From Arcicella sp034931005 (GTDB lineage: Bacteria > Bacteroidota > Bacteroidia > Cytophagales > Spirosomataceae), in the NCBI RefSeq assembly GCF_034931005.1, contig NZ_JAYGIN010000001.1:124001-188000 (forward strand): a stretch of 64,000 bases of DNA, in the 5' to 3' direction. A program made the position numbers and the translations under genes. Positions 40,087-48,804 of the stretch are shown here, one piece after another. Every line of letters starts with the position of its first letter. Position 1 is the first letter of the stretch. The notes below the pieces were generated by a model that saw only the letters and a program-made list of their open reading frames with translations, had not been told where the DNA came from and made no database searches.

Positions 40087-42582
40087 TCAAAACGGATAAC
40101 CAATACCAAAGTTTAAGGCTAATGAATTAGAATAACCATCGGATTGGGTATTAGTTCTAAAATTAGATTTATCTCTAAATAATACCCAACGGTTTCCTTC
40201 TTCTTGCGAAGGGTCGATTACTTTTACTGCCCAGTCTAAACGAAGCACAAAGAAGGATAAATCGACTCTTACGCCAAAGCCAGTTCCTACCGCAATTTCT
40301 TTATAGAATCTATCAAATTGAAAATCACTACCTGTTAAACCTTCCGTATTCTGCCCTTGAAAACGCCAGACATTTCCTGCATCTACAAAAAATGCTCCGT
40401 TAATATTATAATCTCCCAAGAAACGGATAATTTTAAAACGATATTCGGCACTTGTTTCCAATAAAATACTGCCAGGTTGGTCTAAATTTCGGAAGGAGTA
40501 AGCCGAACCTGGCCCCAAAGTTCTTGGTCGCCATGCACGAATACTACTTGGACCGCCCACAAAGAAGTTCTTCTCGTAAGGTAAATTTCGTCCTTCACCA
40601 TAAGCATAAGCAATACCTGTGTTGATTTTGTAGGCAAAACTTGCGTTTTTACTACCGCCAATTGATAAATATCGACGATAATCAGCATTGAATCTCACAA
40701 ATTTAAAAAACTGCAAACTATCTCCGAAAAGACTTGAAACGAAGCCAATTTTACCCGAAGGGAAAAAATTGAGTGTCGTCCCGCCCGATTCCATCAAAAG
40801 GCGTAAATAATTCCCCTTCTTAATTTGTCCGTAAGGGTCATCCGTATAAGTGTACGAAGCACTAATCGTAGAAACAAAAGAACGGTTAAAACTCTGTCCT
40901 AAATTATTCCCTTGTGCTTTTAAAGTATCCAAATAATCTAAAAATGCTTTGGTTTGGTTATTGGTGAAAATTAAGTTTAAGTCCACCAACGACACCTGCC
41001 AAAATTTCTTGGGTGAAGGTCGCCAAACGTAAGTTCCATTAATTTTAAAATTCAAACGGCTATATTCCTGCCTTGACGTAAACTCTGCTCCAACGCCAAG
41101 GCGAGTTTGTGGAGTAAAAGCATTTAACTTCTGAGCTAAAAAATTAGGAGCTAATATTTTTGGAACGATAAGAGAAGTATTTAATCCTAATTCTAAATTT
41201 CGACTTACAACATCCGTATCGAAAAAGCCCGTTTGAGCTTCAAACCCAAAACGTAAATTAGTTTCTAATGAACTGGCACTACCTTGAATGTTTCGTACTT
41301 TGAATATCGTATTAAAAAAAGGTCCAAAAACTAAACGAAACACACTTCCGCCCGTCTCAGCTGTAAACTGATATTTATCTAAAGGACGTGTATAAATAGT
41401 GGCATCTAATAAACCACGAGTCGTATCAAAATTAATTCTGGTAAACTGAAATTGGTCAAGTCCATAAAGATTCTTCTCCGTTTGTAGGCGGTTATTTAAC
41501 TTGTACAATTGGTTCGGACGAATATCAATTTTTGAATCTAACAACTTGGTAGAGAACCTTTTATTCACAAAAATGTATTGAATATTTCTGTTATAAATTG
41601 TATCAACTTTGGGAACAGTAATGGCAGGCGACGAACCATCAGAAATAAAAGTAACCTTATTGATAGGATATGCTTTTCTATAATTCGGGTTTTGTGGTGG
41701 TCTTGAAGGATTAGGAATATAGGTTATCGCAGCGATACCTTTTGTAATAGCCGTATCAAGGTCATTGACACGAATGGAAATATAATCTTTTGAAAAATTA
41801 TAATAGCCATTATTTTTTAGCAGATTTTCAATGCGTACTTTTTCATCGTTATAATCCTCCAAAGTCAATCGCTCTCCTGCTTTCAAACGACTTTCATTTT
41901 GATTTGCTCGTAAAATTTCACGAATAGTTCGGTCTTGAACCACCAGTGAATCTACTTGTTTTAACGGATAAAAAGTACCTTCATCAACCAAATAAGTCAC
42001 ATCAATACCACGACGATTAAAGAAAGTTGAATCCTTTTTATAACTCACTGAATAATTAAAAAAACCGTGATTTTTGAGGTATGTCTTTACTTTTTCAACA
42101 TTTTTAATGGCATCAGCTTCATAAAAATAAGACGGAGCTTCACCGAAAGTTCGCATTGCCCAATTGCCTTCATTGATTTTTCGGGTCAATTTTTGGGCTT
42201 TAGATTCTTTCTTTTTGGCAATTTTCAAATATTCTTCCGAATTAATATCAAGCCCCTTTACTCTTTGGTCAAAATCATCGTTTAACTTTGTGAGTTCCTT
42301 TTCCCAAATAACCTTCTTTTCAGCATAAGATTTGTAAGAAAACGGAGGCAATTTGGCAGAGAATAATTGGTAAAAATAAAGTCCCGTAGTGATGGGCGTG
42401 TATGGAAGACGTTTATTAGGTTTTTGGGGCAAAAGAGCTTCTAATCGTTCTTTAGGTAAAGTTTTGTTACCTCTAAAAGTCTGAGACGATAAAAGCGGTT
42501 CTGTAAAAACACTCTTCGGCGAACAACCGAAAACCAATAGCATCAAAGCAAAAAAGGATATATTTAATAAGGCTCTTTTCAA
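40087..42582 (-). CDS. TamL-type Omp85 outer-membrane lipoprotein (BamA/TamA family)
   Basis: An 831-residue outer-membrane protein of the Omp85 superfamily. It begins with a lipoprotein signal (lipobox VFGC, C20), the feature that separates TamL of Bacteroidota from BamA/TamA. POTRA-like repeats occupy about 170-400 (LKNHGFFNYSVSYKKDSTF, LKNNGYYNFSKDYI), then a surface-antigen beta-barrel ends in FGIGYPF with the terminal aromatic residue. Conserved barrel parts such as FFVGGPSSIRAWRPR (the Omp85 lid loop) are present. It likely works with TamB in outer-membrane building. Its start lies only 17 bases from the divergent methyltransferase start. Confidence 0.93.
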   Translation of the reverse strand: MKRALLNISFFALMLLVFGCSPKSVFTEPLLSSQTFRGNKTLPKERLEALLPQKPNKRLPYTPITTGLYFYQLFSAKLPPFSYKSYAEKKVIWEKELTKLNDDFDQRVKGLDINSEEYLKIAKKKESKAQKLTRKINEGNWAMRTFGEAPSYFYEADAIKNVEKVKTYLKNHGFFNYSVSYKKDSTFFNRRGIDVTYLVDEGTFYPLKQVDSLVVQDRTIREILRANQNESRLKAGERLTLEDYNDEKVRIENLLKNNGYYNFSKDYISIRVNDLDTAITKGIAAITYIPNPSRPPQNPNYRKAYPINKVTFISDGSSPAITVPKVDTIYNRNIQYIFVNKRFSTKLLDSKIDIRPNQLYKLNNRLQTEKNLYGLDQFQFTRINFDTTRGLLDATIYTRPLDKYQFTAETGGSVFRLVFGPFFNTIFKVRNIQGSASSLETNLRFGFEAQTGFFDTDVVSRNLELGLNTSLIVPKILAPNFLAQKLNAFTPQTRLGVGAEFTSRQEYSRLNFKINGTYVWRPSPKKFWQVSLVDLNLIFTNNQTKAFLDYLDTLKAQGNNLGQSFNRSFVSTISASYTYTDDPYGQIKKGNYLRLLMESGGTTLNFFPSGKIGFVSSLFGDSLQFFKFVRFNADYRRYLSIGGSKNASFAYKINTGIAYAYGEGRNLPYEKNFFVGGPSSIRAWRPRTLGPGSAYSFRNLDQPGSILLETSAEYRFKIIRFLGDYNINGAFFVDAGNVWRFQGQNTEGLTGSDFQFDRFYKEIAVGTGFGVRVDLSFFVLRLDWAVKVIDPSQEEGNRWVLFRDKSNFRTNTQSDGYSNSLALNFGIGYPF

Positions 42583-42599
42583 TTAAAGCGAAAGTATAA

Positions 42600-43337
42600 A
42601 TGATAACTAAAAATCAAATTAAATACATTAATTCTCTACAACAAAAGAAATTTCGTTCAGAACATCAATCTTTTATTGTGGAAGGGGCAAAAAGTGTGCT
42701 TGAATTATTAAAATCAGACTTTGAGCTTGAGTTATTATTTGTCACCCAAGATTTTTTCAATAATTACGAAGAAATTTTGCAGAAATTGCCCATTCAAGTC
42801 GAATTAGTAAATCAACAAGACTTAGAAAAATCAGGCTCGTACAGCTCAAATAACGCCGCCCTTGCCGTAGCTAAAACGAAAGAAAACGAAGAATTATTGG
42901 TCGGAGAAAATGAATATGCCCTAATTTTAGATGATATTCGTGACCCAGGAAATTTAGGCACAATTATCAGAGTGGGCGATTGGTACGGAATTCATAAAAT
43001 AATATGTTCGCATTCAACCGTAGATTTTTATAATCCAAAAGTGATTGCTGCTACGATGGGTTCATTCACAAGAACAAAATTGTATTACACTGATTTAGAA
43101 GAATTTATCAATAAACAAAGCACTCCAATTTACGGCACATTGCTCAATGGAAATAACATTCACCAAACCAAATTTGCGAAATCTGGCTATATTATCATCG
43201 GCAACGAAGCTAACGGAATTTCGGAAGATATAGAAAAATTAGTTACCGATAAAATAACCATTCCAAGTTTTGGCGGAGCAGAATCTTTGAATGCGGGTAT
43301 TGCAACGGCGGTAGTTTTAGATAATTTAAGAAGATAA
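42600..43337 (+). CDS. SPOUT (TrmH/SpoU) RNA 2'-O-methyltransferase
   Basis: A 245-residue methyltransferase. The N-terminal substrate-binding domain (YINSLQQKKFRSEHQSFIVEGAKSVLEL) is followed by the trefoil-knot SPOUT domain with motif 1 LDDIRDPGNLGTIIRV, motif 2 IIIGNEANGIS and motif 3 IPSFGGAESLNAGIATAVVL. It probably methylates ribose in rRNA or tRNA, like RlmB/TrmH. It is divergent from TamL and ends at a hairpin terminator. Confidence 0.93.
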   Translation: MITKNQIKYINSLQQKKFRSEHQSFIVEGAKSVLELLKSDFELELLFVTQDFFNNYEEILQKLPIQVELVNQQDLEKSGSYSSNNAALAVAKTKENEELLVGENEYALILDDIRDPGNLGTIIRVGDWYGIHKIICSHSTVDFYNPKVIAATMGSFTRTKLYYTDLEEFINKQSTPIYGTLLNGNNIHQTKFAKSGYIIIGNEANGISEDIEKLVTDKITIPSFGGAESLNAGIATAVVLDNLRR

Positions 43338-43340
43338 AAA

Positions 43341-43367
43341 ATCGGCTATCAAAATTTGATAGCCGAT
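43341..43367. terminator. Intrinsic terminator, convergent methyltransferase/YhhQ genes
   Basis: ATCGGCTATCAAA and TTTGATAGCCGAT form a perfect 13-bp stem with a near-zero loop, directly between two convergent stop codons. Confidence 0.85.
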
Positions 43368-43371
43368 AAAA

Positions 43372-44112
43372 TTAATCTTTAGCCAAATACTTATCTATCA
43401 GATTATGAGCCAGATAAATAACGGGTGTGAGTAAAATTGCCGTAAAAAATTTATATAAATAACTGTTTAACGATGTTGAAATCCACTGTTCAATCGTCCA
43501 ATTTCCAAAAAGAACAAAAGCAATTCCAATCACCACGAAGCTATCTATCAACTGTGAAACCAACGTTGAACCCGTTGCTCGTAACCAAATCTTTTTGCCA
43601 TTCGTTTTTTCACGAATAAAATGAAATACGTAAGCATCTAATAATTGGCTCAATAAAAATGCCGTTAATGAACCTATAATAATACCTAAACCTTGTCTGA
43701 AAATTTTCCCAAAAGCATCATTGATATTAAAATTATCGTCACCTTTATTTACCTCAATCCAGAAATCCGCAGGAGTCAACAAAGTGGCTCCGTAAATAAT
43801 GATAAAACAATAAGCGATAAAACCTGCCGTCCAGTAAGACACTTTTCTTACACCTTTTTTTCCAAAATATTCATTGATAATATCCGAAGTGATAAAGACA
43901 AAAGGCCAATTCAATGCTCCTGCCGTTTGGTTTATATCCCAAACTCCCATAAAAGTCTGTAAATGAAGTGGTTGAAAACCTAAAGTCCCTTCCACAGAAA
44001 AGATTTTCACCCCAATAATTTCAGCGACAATGGCATTGGAAAGAAATATTCCGAAGAGAAAAATAAAAAGAACGGTTCTTTTTGAGTTAAATAATGATGT
44101 GTCAATATTCAT
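43372..44112 (-). CDS. yhhQ: Queuosine precursor transporter (YhhQ/VUT family)
   Basis: A 246-residue inner-membrane protein with about six helices. VUT-family markers are present: the first helix FLFGIFLSNAIVAEIIGVKIF, FITSDIINEYFGKKGVRKV and FLLSQLLDAYVFHFIREKT, and RATGSTLVSQLIDSFVVI. The family takes up queuosine precursors such as preQ0/preQ1 for tRNA modification. No preQ1 riboswitch was found upstream; the nearby hairpin is the terminator of the preceding gene. The same locus region also carries MiaB for tRNA modification but no operon link is implied. Confidence 0.9.
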   Translation of the reverse strand: MNIDTSLFNSKRTVLFIFLFGIFLSNAIVAEIIGVKIFSVEGTLGFQPLHLQTFMGVWDINQTAGALNWPFVFITSDIINEYFGKKGVRKVSYWTAGFIAYCFIIIYGATLLTPADFWIEVNKGDDNFNINDAFGKIFRQGLGIIIGSLTAFLLSQLLDAYVFHFIREKTNGKKIWLRATGSTLVSQLIDSFVVIGIAFVLFGNWTIEQWISTSLNSYLYKFFTAILLTPVIYLAHNLIDKYLAKD

Positions 44113-44154
44113 TGTTTGTGGGAATGTTGAATCGTTGATATTTTAACAACAAAA

Positions 44155-44188
44155 AAAGAGGTCTTTGTTCAGTACCAAAGACCTCTTT
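44155..44188 (-). terminator. Intrinsic terminator of the AlaA-like aminotransferase
   Basis: AAAGAGGTCTTTG and CAAAGACCTCTTT form a 13-bp perfect stem with an 8-base loop, followed on the minus strand by seven T. Confidence 0.88.
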
Positions 44189-44221
44189 AACAAAAATAAA
44201 CAGAAAAATTAGATTTTATTC

Positions 44222-45433
44222 CTACTTACGATGATTTTCAAAATGTAAAATCATTTTATTCATCGCAATTTCTAATTGTTCTAAATGTGGTAAAAATACA
44301 ATTCTAAAATGGTCTGGTTCTTTAAAATTAAAACCTCGACCACCAACAACCAAAATCCTTTGATCTTCCAATAAACTTAAAACAAAGTCTCCATCATTTT
44401 TAAAGTCAAACTGCTTCAAATCAATTTTAGGGAACAAATACATGGCTCCTTTCGGACGCACACATGAAATTCCTGGAATCGAAATCAACTTTTCATGTGC
44501 CAATTTCATTTGTTTATATAAACGTCCATCCGAAGTAACCAAATCATTAATCGACTGATAACCTCCCAAAGCCGTTTGAATACCATATTGCGTTATTACA
44601 TTGGAACACAAACGCATAGAAGCCATAAAAGTAAGCCCTTCAATGTATGATTTTGCTTTGTGTTTTGCACCTGTCAAAATCATCCAACCTCCTCTAAAAC
44701 CTGCGGCACGATAGTTCTTTGACATTCCACCCATCGTAATAATCAGTGTTTCTTCCGACATTCCCGCTGTGGTGTGATGAACTGCTCCATCATAAAGAAT
44801 TTTATCATAAATTTCATCCGCAAAAACAATTAACTTATGTTTTTCTGCCAAACGAACAATTCCCTCAACAATATCTTTTTCGTAAACTGCACCCGTTGGA
44901 TTGTTGGGGTTAATCAAGACAATTCCACGAGTTTTCTTGGTAATCTTCGCCTCAATATCTTTTAAATCTGGATTCCAATCTGATGCTTCATCACATACAT
45001 AATGTACAGGCGTACCACCCGCCAAACCCACAGAAGTCGTCCAAAGTGGATAATCGGGCGAAGGTATTAATATTTCATCGTGCGGATTCAAAAGAGCCGT
45101 CATCGTCAAAGCAATTAACTCACTTACACCATTACCAATAAAAACATCATCAATTTCAGTATTTTTCACTCCACGACTTTGATAATATTGCATAACGGCT
45201 TTACGGGCGGCAAACAATCCACGTGAATCTGCATAACCTTGGGCATTACGAATATTCATAATAACATCATGAATAATCTCATCTGGTGTTTCAAAACCAA
45301 ATGCCGCAGGGTTACCAATATTCAAAGAAGTGATTTTGTAGCCTTCTCGCTGCAATTGCAGGGCTTTTTCGTAAACTGGACCACGTATATCATAGCGTAG
45401 CGAGTCCAATCGTGAGCTTTTTAATATTTCCAT
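44222..45433 (-). CDS. AlaA-like (class I) aminotransferase
   Basis: A 403-residue cytoplasmic PLP enzyme. Start 45433 (MEILKSSRLDSLRYDIRGPV) matches the E. coli AlaA/AlaC group; an ATG ten codons earlier gives residues with no match. Features: LNIGNPAAFGFETP substrate loop, INPNNPTGAV, ADEIYDKI and the PLP lysine K239 in GGMSKNYRAAGFRGGW. AlaA makes alanine from pyruvate with glutamate as amino donor, linking it loosely to the glutamate synthase genes. It is a single gene with its own terminator. Confidence 0.93.
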   Translation of the reverse strand: MEILKSSRLDSLRYDIRGPVYEKALQLQREGYKITSLNIGNPAAFGFETPDEIIHDVIMNIRNAQGYADSRGLFAARKAVMQYYQSRGVKNTEIDDVFIGNGVSELIALTMTALLNPHDEILIPSPDYPLWTTSVGLAGGTPVHYVCDEASDWNPDLKDIEAKITKKTRGIVLINPNNPTGAVYEKDIVEGIVRLAEKHKLIVFADEIYDKILYDGAVHHTTAGMSEETLIITMGGMSKNYRAAGFRGGWMILTGAKHKAKSYIEGLTFMASMRLCSNVITQYGIQTALGGYQSINDLVTSDGRLYKQMKLAHEKLISIPGISCVRPKGAMYLFPKIDLKQFDFKNDGDFVLSLLEDQRILVVGGRGFNFKEPDHFRIVFLPHLEQLEIAMNKMILHFENHRK

Positions 45434-45537
45434 TTGGTAACAAGTTGTAGTTTCTCCGAACAAGTTGAGAAACTGGATTTTAAAAGGATTGCAAAGTTCA
45501 TAAAAAATTAAATGAAATTTAGGTAAAAAATAAAAAA

Positions 45538-45564
45538 AGGCTAAAGAATTGAATTCCTTAGCCT
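45538..45564 (-). terminator. Intrinsic terminator of the lipoprotein gene
   Basis: AGGCTAA/TTAGCCT stem with a 13-base loop; on the minus strand it is followed by seven T. Confidence 0.8.
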
Positions 45565-45587
45565 AAGCGAAAATTTTGACAAACAAT

Positions 45588-46349
45588 TTATCGTCTCACC
45601 TCAAACCATTGTTCAAAAAGAAAATTAATTGGATTCGTTGTACCTTGATAACTCAACTGAACAAACTTAGCGTGAGAGTTTGCTTCCAAAAATACACCTC
45701 CACGTATCGAAGTGCCAGGTAATAACGTTGTTGTTCTAAAATTTTCTTGTTGCCACATTTTCCCATCGTGTTCGAGTTTATTCATTCTTGAGTAAAAATT
45801 TTCATGGTCTATAATTCTTTTTACTTGAGCAACTTGTACTACCGTTTCTGCAACTCTTGCAGTTTTCCATGCACTTTCAGTATATCTACCAGAGCTGGCA
45901 ATTAGGGCGGCAATACCTCCAACAAACAAAACGGTATTGACCACTCTCGCTCGTTTAATTTTAGATTCCTGAAAAGCAATTTCTCGTCTAATCAAGTTCA
46001 TTTGTTCCTGCGGTTCAACACCTTCATAAGAATAAACATATTTTCCATCTAATGACTGAAGTGTTTGTTTATTTTCATCAAGCGGAGTAAATAAAAAATC
46101 TTTGGGCGAAACAGTCAATGGCTGTGATGTATTATTAAACACTTCAACATCAAAAATCATATACTTTTGGTATTGTCCATCGTAAGAAGCCACAATTTTA
46201 ATATCGTCACGTTCTTGTTTAACAATCTGCTTACCTCCATCAAAAATAGATTCTTGCTCAACAGGCTTCAATCGCATCACCTTTGTAGATGCACAAGAAG
46301 TCAAAAAGAGTAAAAACAATACAATTGTACAATGTTGAAAAGATTTCAT
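45588..46349 (-). CDS. Putative lipoprotein of unknown function
   Basis: A 253-residue protein with a lipoprotein signal, lipobox FLTSC and lipid cysteine C19. The N-terminal half looks beta-rich (ASYDGQYQKYMIFDVEVFNNTSQPLTVSPKDF, a typical NEAT/FixG-like interaction fold), the middle has a short hydrophobic segment (TVLFVGGIAALIASSG) and the C-terminus ends with basic residues. I do not recognise a family. It stands alone upstream of the tRNA cluster, in the opposite direction. Confidence 0.82.
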   Translation of the reverse strand: MKSFQHCTIVLFLLFLTSCASTKVMRLKPVEQESIFDGGKQIVKQERDDIKIVASYDGQYQKYMIFDVEVFNNTSQPLTVSPKDFLFTPLDENKQTLQSLDGKYVYSYEGVEPQEQMNLIRREIAFQESKIKRARVVNTVLFVGGIAALIASSGRYTESAWKTARVAETVVQVAQVKRIIDHENFYSRMNKLEHDGKMWQQENFRTTTLLPGTSIRGGVFLEANSHAKFVQLSYQGTTNPINFLFEQWFEVRR

Positions 46350-46468
46350 CTTCTAATATTTAAAGGAATATGAGTTATTTTTTATCAACAGACACTTCAA
46401 AATCCTCTACCCCCTATTCAAAATTACCCTAATTTCAGATTTAACGCATTTTTGTGCAAAAAAATATT

Positions 46469-46476
46469 CAAATATA
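46469..46476 (-). promoter_or_regulatory. Possible -7 box of the lipoprotein gene
   Basis: TATATTTG on the minus strand fits TAnnTTTG; it would give a leader of about 115 bases before 46349. The -33 element is not well placed. Confidence 0.3.
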
Positions 46477-46564
46477 AGTGTACAATAACTCCCTGTTTTT
46501 CAAAACAGTACAAGAACAAGTACAAAAAAGTTTCAAAAAATTTAAAGTTTTTTTCTCTTTAGGC

Positions 46565-46596
46565 TTGCATCTTTAAAGAAAAACGCCGTACCTTTG
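46565..46596 (+). promoter_or_regulatory. Bacteroidota promoter of the tRNA cluster
   Basis: TTG at 46565-46567 and TACCTTTG at 46589-46596 (TAnnTTTG) are separated by 21 bases. Each is followed by CATC. The sequence just upstream of the tRNA genes is the best promoter match in the window and stands out from the AT-rich surroundings. Confidence 0.8.
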
Positions 46597-46645
46597 CATC
46601 ACCTAAACACAACGAGAGTATCGAAAGAGAAACTAAATGTGTTAA

Positions 46646-46733
46646 GGAGAGTTGCCTGAGAGGCCGAAAGGAGCCGTTTGCTAAACTGCCGTACCTCACA
46701 AGGGTACCGAGGGTTCGAATCCCTCACTCTCCG
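46646..46733 (+). tRNA. tRNA-Ser (anticodon GCT)
   Basis: An 88-base class II tRNA with acceptor stem GGAGAGT/ACTCTCC, a discriminator G, the anticodon loop TTTGCTAAA (GCT), a long variable arm and the T loop GGGTTCGAATCCC. CCA is not encoded; it must be added. Confidence 0.95.
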
Positions 46734-46786
46734 CATATTTGACAAAAGTAAGTTTCATTTTTCAATTATGTTTTCGGGTAAATTTT

Positions 46787-46860
46787 CGGGGTGTAGCGTA
46801 GCCCGGTATCGCGCTTGGTTTGGGACCAAGAGGTCGTAGGTTCGAATCCTGCCACCCCGA
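46787..46860 (+). tRNA. tRNA-Pro (anticodon TGG)
   Basis: A 74-base tRNA with acceptor stem CGGGGTG/CACCCCG, anticodon stem-loop CTTGG TTTGGGA CCAAG (TGG) and T loop GTTCGAATC. CCA is not encoded. Confidence 0.95.
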
Positions 46861-46861
46861 C

Positions 46862-46893
46862 AAAATAGTTATCAAGCTTTTGATAACTATTTT
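46862..46893 (+). terminator. Hairpin after tRNA-Pro
   Basis: AAAATAGTTATCAA and TTGATAACTATTTT form a 14-bp stem, followed by ATTTTG. It could end or process the tRNA-Ser/tRNA-Pro transcript. Confidence 0.65.
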
Positions 46894-46903
46894 ATTTTGT
46901 GAC

Positions 46904-46977
46904 GGTTCCGTAGCTCAGTTGGATAGAGCAACAGATTTCTAATCTGTGGGTCACAGGTTCGAATCCTGTCGGGATCA
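46904..46977 (+). tRNA. tRNA-Arg (anticodon TCT)
   Basis: A 74-base tRNA with acceptor stem GGTTCCG/CGGGATC (including wobble pairs), anticodon stem-loop ACAGA TTTCTAA TCTGT (TCT) and T loop GTTCGAATC. CCA is not encoded. Confidence 0.93.
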
Positions 46978-46984
46978 CTTCAAG

Positions 46985-47019
46985 AAAAGCCTTCATACTT
47001 TATCGTGTGAAGGCTTTTT
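46985..47019 (+). terminator. Intrinsic terminator after tRNA-Arg
   Basis: AAAAGCCTTCA and TGAAGGCTTTT form an 11-bp stem ending in a T run. It lies 22 bases before the first gene of the polysaccharide cluster. Confidence 0.8.
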
Positions 47020-47041
47020 CTAATTTAAACCTCTTTAGCCC

Positions 47042-48760
47042 ATGTATTCAATCCGTAATCTTTCAATTGTCTCCACAGGTATTTTATTTATACTTTTGAT
47101 AATCAGTATTTTCTTCGGTATTGTATCACCTCCTCCTATTATTACTTACACAACTGATGAAAACTTCATCGGAGAATCGGGTATATTTCTCTTTTATGGT
47201 AATACACCGAGAGCTTTAGAATGGGCTGCTATTCCAAGTACATTTATTGCTTATTTTCTTTTTCTTGTTTGGACAGGAATTACCATAATCAGTCAACTCA
47301 AAAATATTCATGGATTACCAGATATTTTAACAATTATTGATAAAAATACTTTCCATTACATAAATCACAGAGAAGAATTTGTCATTTGGGAACGCTATAT
47401 CCAAATACTTTTGGTGGGTTTTATTATTTTTAAAACAATCCAATTTATTATTCATTCTAACAGTAGCTCACTAAATAATCAAACTAAGTTTATGTTAACT
47501 TTGGTTTGTTTATGTGCAGATTTTCTTTGGTTATCTGTTCCCATTATCAGACCAGAGGCACTTTCTGCAAGCATTTTTCTGTATATCATTATACTGATTC
47601 TATTTACTAATAGATTAACTCCCAAGTTTGCTTTTTATATAATTTTTCTATTTTTCGTAGTTATTACCCAACGGTTAATATATCTATTTTTAAGTCCATT
47701 TGTTTTTATTAGTATTTTTATGATGCTGAAAAATGAAAAAATTGCGTTGAAAAGTTATATCAATCTTATTTTAATATCAGCCATAGCACTTTTTGGTCTA
47801 ATGCCCTTTGTCGTTACTGATACGTTAGTGGTGATGAAATCATTTTTGGGTGGTGTGTTTATTAAAATTAACCATGACCCAATGGCAAGTTTTTTTAATA
47901 TGACTTTTATAAACAGTTTTTTGAGTAAACCAATGAACATTTGCTTTTCAATCTTTGCAATTGTTGGGATTTGGTATTTCTATAAATTACATCAATCGAA
48001 AGTTTTAGTTTTATTATTTTTAGGGAATTTCTTCTTTTTTATGTTTTCTTCCCTCAAAGCCTCTCAACTTTATTCTTCTCACACTGTTCCGATGTCAATT
48101 ATGGCGTTAGTGTTGATTGGTTATGGTTTAGGAAATATTATCAAACTTAATGCTGACTGGAAAATTGTTTTGGTGGCGTTACTTCTGTTATCTAATACAA
48201 CATATTCTATATATCAGAATAATTTTGAGATTAAAACACAACAACAGAATCTTGCAGATGCTATTGCATGGATTAAAACTTTACCCAATAACGAAAAAAT
48301 AGCTTGCGAACTTGATTTTGACGGATTAGTACCCAAAAACAAGAATTGTCTTCAAAGAGAATATGAACTTAATGCGAGTGATAATTATAGAATAAATAAA
48401 CTAAATAGTTTACTCAAATTACCTCCGAATGATTCTATAAATAAGTTTTCATTGCCTATTGTGGCACAATCGTTTGCATTTGAGGACGAAAAATTGTTTG
48501 ACACTCAATATCAAATTGCATTAAAATATTTTGATTCTGATTTATCTAAACGTTATGACGTTGACTTTTTCTTTGAGTCTAATAAAAATATGAGCCATTG
48601 TTTAGTTCAACAAACAGCTTTCAAAAACTTTGCAGATGGTAAATATCATTATCTAATTACGAAACAAAATCTGAGTGAATATTCTCCCCTAAAAGCATTT
48701 ACGAAAAGCGGAGGAGATAGTTTTTGGGTCTATGAATTCAAACCTAAAAATATTCATTAA
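47042..48760 (+). CDS. Polytopic membrane protein, probable GT-C-type glycosyltransferase
   Basis: A 572-residue protein with about ten to twelve membrane helices across the first 400 residues and a soluble C-terminal domain of about 170 residues. The first external loop holds TTDENFIGESG, an acidic pair after the first helix, as in GT-C transferases that use polyprenyl-phosphate sugars; the later loop IIRPEALSASIFLY is also typical. No named family was certain. It leads the plus-strand polysaccharide gene set, 64 bases after tRNA-Arg with no separate promoter visible. Confidence 0.75.
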   Translation: MYSIRNLSIVSTGILFILLIISIFFGIVSPPPIITYTTDENFIGESGIFLFYGNTPRALEWAAIPSTFIAYFLFLVWTGITIISQLKNIHGLPDILTIIDKNTFHYINHREEFVIWERYIQILLVGFIIFKTIQFIIHSNSSSLNNQTKFMLTLVCLCADFLWLSVPIIRPEALSASIFLYIIILILFTNRLTPKFAFYIIFLFFVVITQRLIYLFLSPFVFISIFMMLKNEKIALKSYINLILISAIALFGLMPFVVTDTLVVMKSFLGGVFIKINHDPMASFFNMTFINSFLSKPMNICFSIFAIVGIWYFYKLHQSKVLVLLFLGNFFFFMFSSLKASQLYSSHTVPMSIMALVLIGYGLGNIIKLNADWKIVLVALLLLSNTTYSIYQNNFEIKTQQQNLADAIAWIKTLPNNEKIACELDFDGLVPKNKNCLQREYELNASDNYRINKLNSLLKLPPNDSINKFSLPIVAQSFAFEDEKLFDTQYQIALKYFDSDLSKRYDVDFFFESNKNMSHCLVQQTAFKNFADGKYHYLITKQNLSEYSPLKAFTKSGGDSFWVYEFKPKNIH

Positions 48761-48804
48761 TAACGATACATCTCTTTTTCTTAAATAGTTTGTAATTTTA
48801 CATC

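Noticed and set aside
44113..44190. preQ1 riboswitch before yhhQ
   Set aside because: The only strong structure is a perfect hairpin with a T run, which is the terminator of the preceding aminotransferase gene.
46646..46977. tRNA genes as a phage or island attachment site
   Set aside because: No integrase and no duplicated tRNA 3' end was found in the window.
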